Assembly: GCA_017444165.1 (NCBI GenBank)
Contig: JAFSXH010000160.1
Location: forward strand, 1 to 5,142
DNA from: a bacterium
Lineage (GTDB): Bacteria; Vulcanimicrobiota; Xenobia; Xenobiales; Xenobiaceae
Reading direction: 5' to 3'
Length of the DNA: 5,142 nucleotides
A program made the position numbers and the translations under genes. Below are positions 3,994 through 5,142 of the stretch, piece by piece; position 1 is the stretch's first letter; each line of letters begins with the position of its first letter. Below the pieces are notes generated by a model. That model made no database searches. It saw only the letters and a list, made by a program, of their open reading frames with translations, and was not told the origin of the DNA.

Positions 3994-5142
3994 TTATTTA
4001 GCGCAGAACTCGTGGTTGTGTAACAGCTCGTGTTCTTTGCCCTTTAAGAAGCCTGCATAGAACGATTGGATCGTGGGGTTGAAATCGCACTTCTTGATAG
4101 CGTAATTGTTGAGATCGGTACTGTAGATACCTTTAGTGCGCACTTCGTTGATATTCAAGGTTTCTGATTTAGGTTGACCTCCACCCATGACACAACCGCG
4201 GCGACAAGCCATAATCTCAATTAAGTGGTACTCTTTTTCACCATTTCTGACTTGTTCCATAACCTTGCGAGCATTGGCCAAACCGCTGGCTACGCAGATT
4301 TTAACTTCCAAGCCGTTGTAAGGAACCACAAACTCGCGTATAAAGTCGCTGGGATTGCTCTGACGCACACCACAATTGGCTATGCTCTCCATAGTGGACT
4401 TATTCTGATCGGTCGCTAATCTCCTGATGACAGCCTCAGTTACACCACCAGTTACACCGAAGATAACACCGCCGCCTGAGCCGAAGCCGAAAGGTACATC
4501 GGCCGCTTCAGGAGCGATATTCTTGAAGTCTATTCCACTAGTGCGGATCATATCGATAAGCTCAGTTGTAGTGAGGACTATATCGGTATCTTTTTCGCCT
4601 TTAGTATAGCTGTTGGGCCGTTTGGCTTCCATCTTCTTGGCTGTACACGGCATAACGGAGACCATGATAACTTTTTTGCCATTGTTGTTAGCGGGATCGC
4701 GGAAGTACTCTTTAACTACAGCCGACATCATACCCTGGGGTGAACGGCAAGTAGAGACGTTCTCTGTAAAATCGGGGAACTGATCGCCGACAAATTTTAC
4801 CCACGCGGGACAACAAGAGGTCAAGAGCGGGAGCTTACCGCCATTTTTAACTCTCTCTAAGAACTCTGCTGACTCTTCCATAATGGTGAGATCAGCGGAG
4901 AAGTTGGTATCGTAAACTTCAGCAAAGCCGAGCTGATGCATAGCGGCTACAACTTTGCCCATAACATCTTCACCCTCGGGCAGACCGAAAGCCTGACCTA
5001 CGGCCACACGCACCGAAGGGGCCACTTGGGCTACTACGTAATTTTGGGTGTTGTCGATAGCTTCCCAAGCATCATCGCGATTGCTCTTAATGCTGATAGC
5101 CGCTGTCGGACAGTAGACGCGACACTGACCGCAGTTCACGCA
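3994..5142 (-). CDS. hydA: [FeFe] hydrogenase catalytic subunit with fused small-subunit domain (5' truncated)
   Basis: 382 residues are visible; the frame runs off the right edge, so the start is missing. It begins with a ferredoxin-type [4Fe-4S] motif CVNCGQCRVYCP (visible residues 1-12), then the H-cluster domain with all three signatures: TSCCPAW (108-114), MPCTAKKME (164-172) and EIMACRRGCVMGGGQP (309-324). By analogy with Clostridium CpI, C111, C166, C313 and C317 bind the [4Fe-4S]H cluster, with C166 and C317 on either side of it, and C110 is the proton-transfer Cys. SGGGVIFGVTGGVTEAVIRR (222-241) is also typical. The tail (about 327-382, ending HELLHNHEF) is the Fe_hyd_SSU domain. The enzyme makes or oxidises H2 with ferredoxin and/or NAD(P)H in fermentative anaerobes. 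The missing N-terminus would show further Fe-S domains and so its subgroup. The second and third residues between the L3 cysteines are RR where PG is usual. The gene is more G+C-rich than its neighbours. Confidence 0.93.
   Translation of the reverse strand, partial: CVNCGQCRVYCPTAAISIKSNRDDAWEAIDNTQNYVVAQVAPSVRVAVGQAFGLPEGEDVMGKVVAAMHQLGFAEVYDTNFSADLTIMEESAEFLERVKNGGKLPLLTSCCPAWVKFVGDQFPDFTENVSTCRSPQGMMSAVVKEYFRDPANNNGKKVIMVSVMPCTAKKMEAKRPNSYTKGEKDTDIVLTTTELIDMIRTSGIDFKNIAPEAADVPFGFGSGGGVIFGVTGGVTEAVIRRLATDQNKSTMESIANCGVRQSNPSDFIREFVVPYNGLEVKICVASGLANARKVMEQVRNGEKEYHLIEIMACRRGCVMGGGQPKSETLNINEVRTKGIYSTDLNNYAIKKCDFNPTIQSFYAGFLKGKEHELLHNHEFCAK

Noticed and set aside
4225..4609. Plus-strand open frames inside the hydrogenase gene
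   Set aside because: They are shadows of a well-supported minus-strand gene with all catalytic motifs, and carry no ribosome binding site or domain.

Overview
The window looks like chromosomal DNA from a diderm, strictly anaerobic, probably host-associated bacterium. A CsgG-type outer-membrane lipoprotein gene implies an outer membrane. An [FeFe] hydrogenase implies fermentative anaerobic life. An Rpn nuclease with a Gly-rich repeat tail and a BspA-like leucine-rich-repeat (LRR) protein belong to families that expand in gut and rumen anaerobes such as Negativicutes, Treponema and Fibrobacter. I cannot name the genus. The hydrogenase gene is visibly richer in G+C than the rest.

Layout: (1) 1-852, 3' part of a CsgG-family gene, open to the left edge, ending in a strong hairpin terminator. 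(2) 930-1736, an unrecognised secreted or membrane-anchored helical protein whose signal sequence is coded by two long T tracts. (3) 1737-2264, no credible gene; a degenerate tandem array of palindromic units, most separated by a TTGTAAG motif. (4) 2316-3257, an Rpn-family PD-(D/E)XK nuclease with an apparent second gene inside it (2970-3257) that has its own Shine-Dalgarno site and a candidate promoter. (5) 3411-3938, a short LRR protein of five 23-residue repeats. (6) A terminator shared with the convergent gene (7), 3994-5142 minus strand, an [FeFe] hydrogenase catalytic subunit whose 5' end lies beyond the right edge.

The most interesting element is the rpn locus. Its internal in-frame start, placed just before the repeat-bearing C-terminal domain, has the layout of the described Rpn gene-within-gene toxin-antitoxin phage-defence systems. 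The rpn and LRR genes also share parts of their 5' leaders: a 13-bp-period TTGTAAGT doublet, a TGAATATT block, and a 3' block ending in GCGAGGGG. The heptamer TGTAAGT occurs seven times on the plus strand, always between genes.
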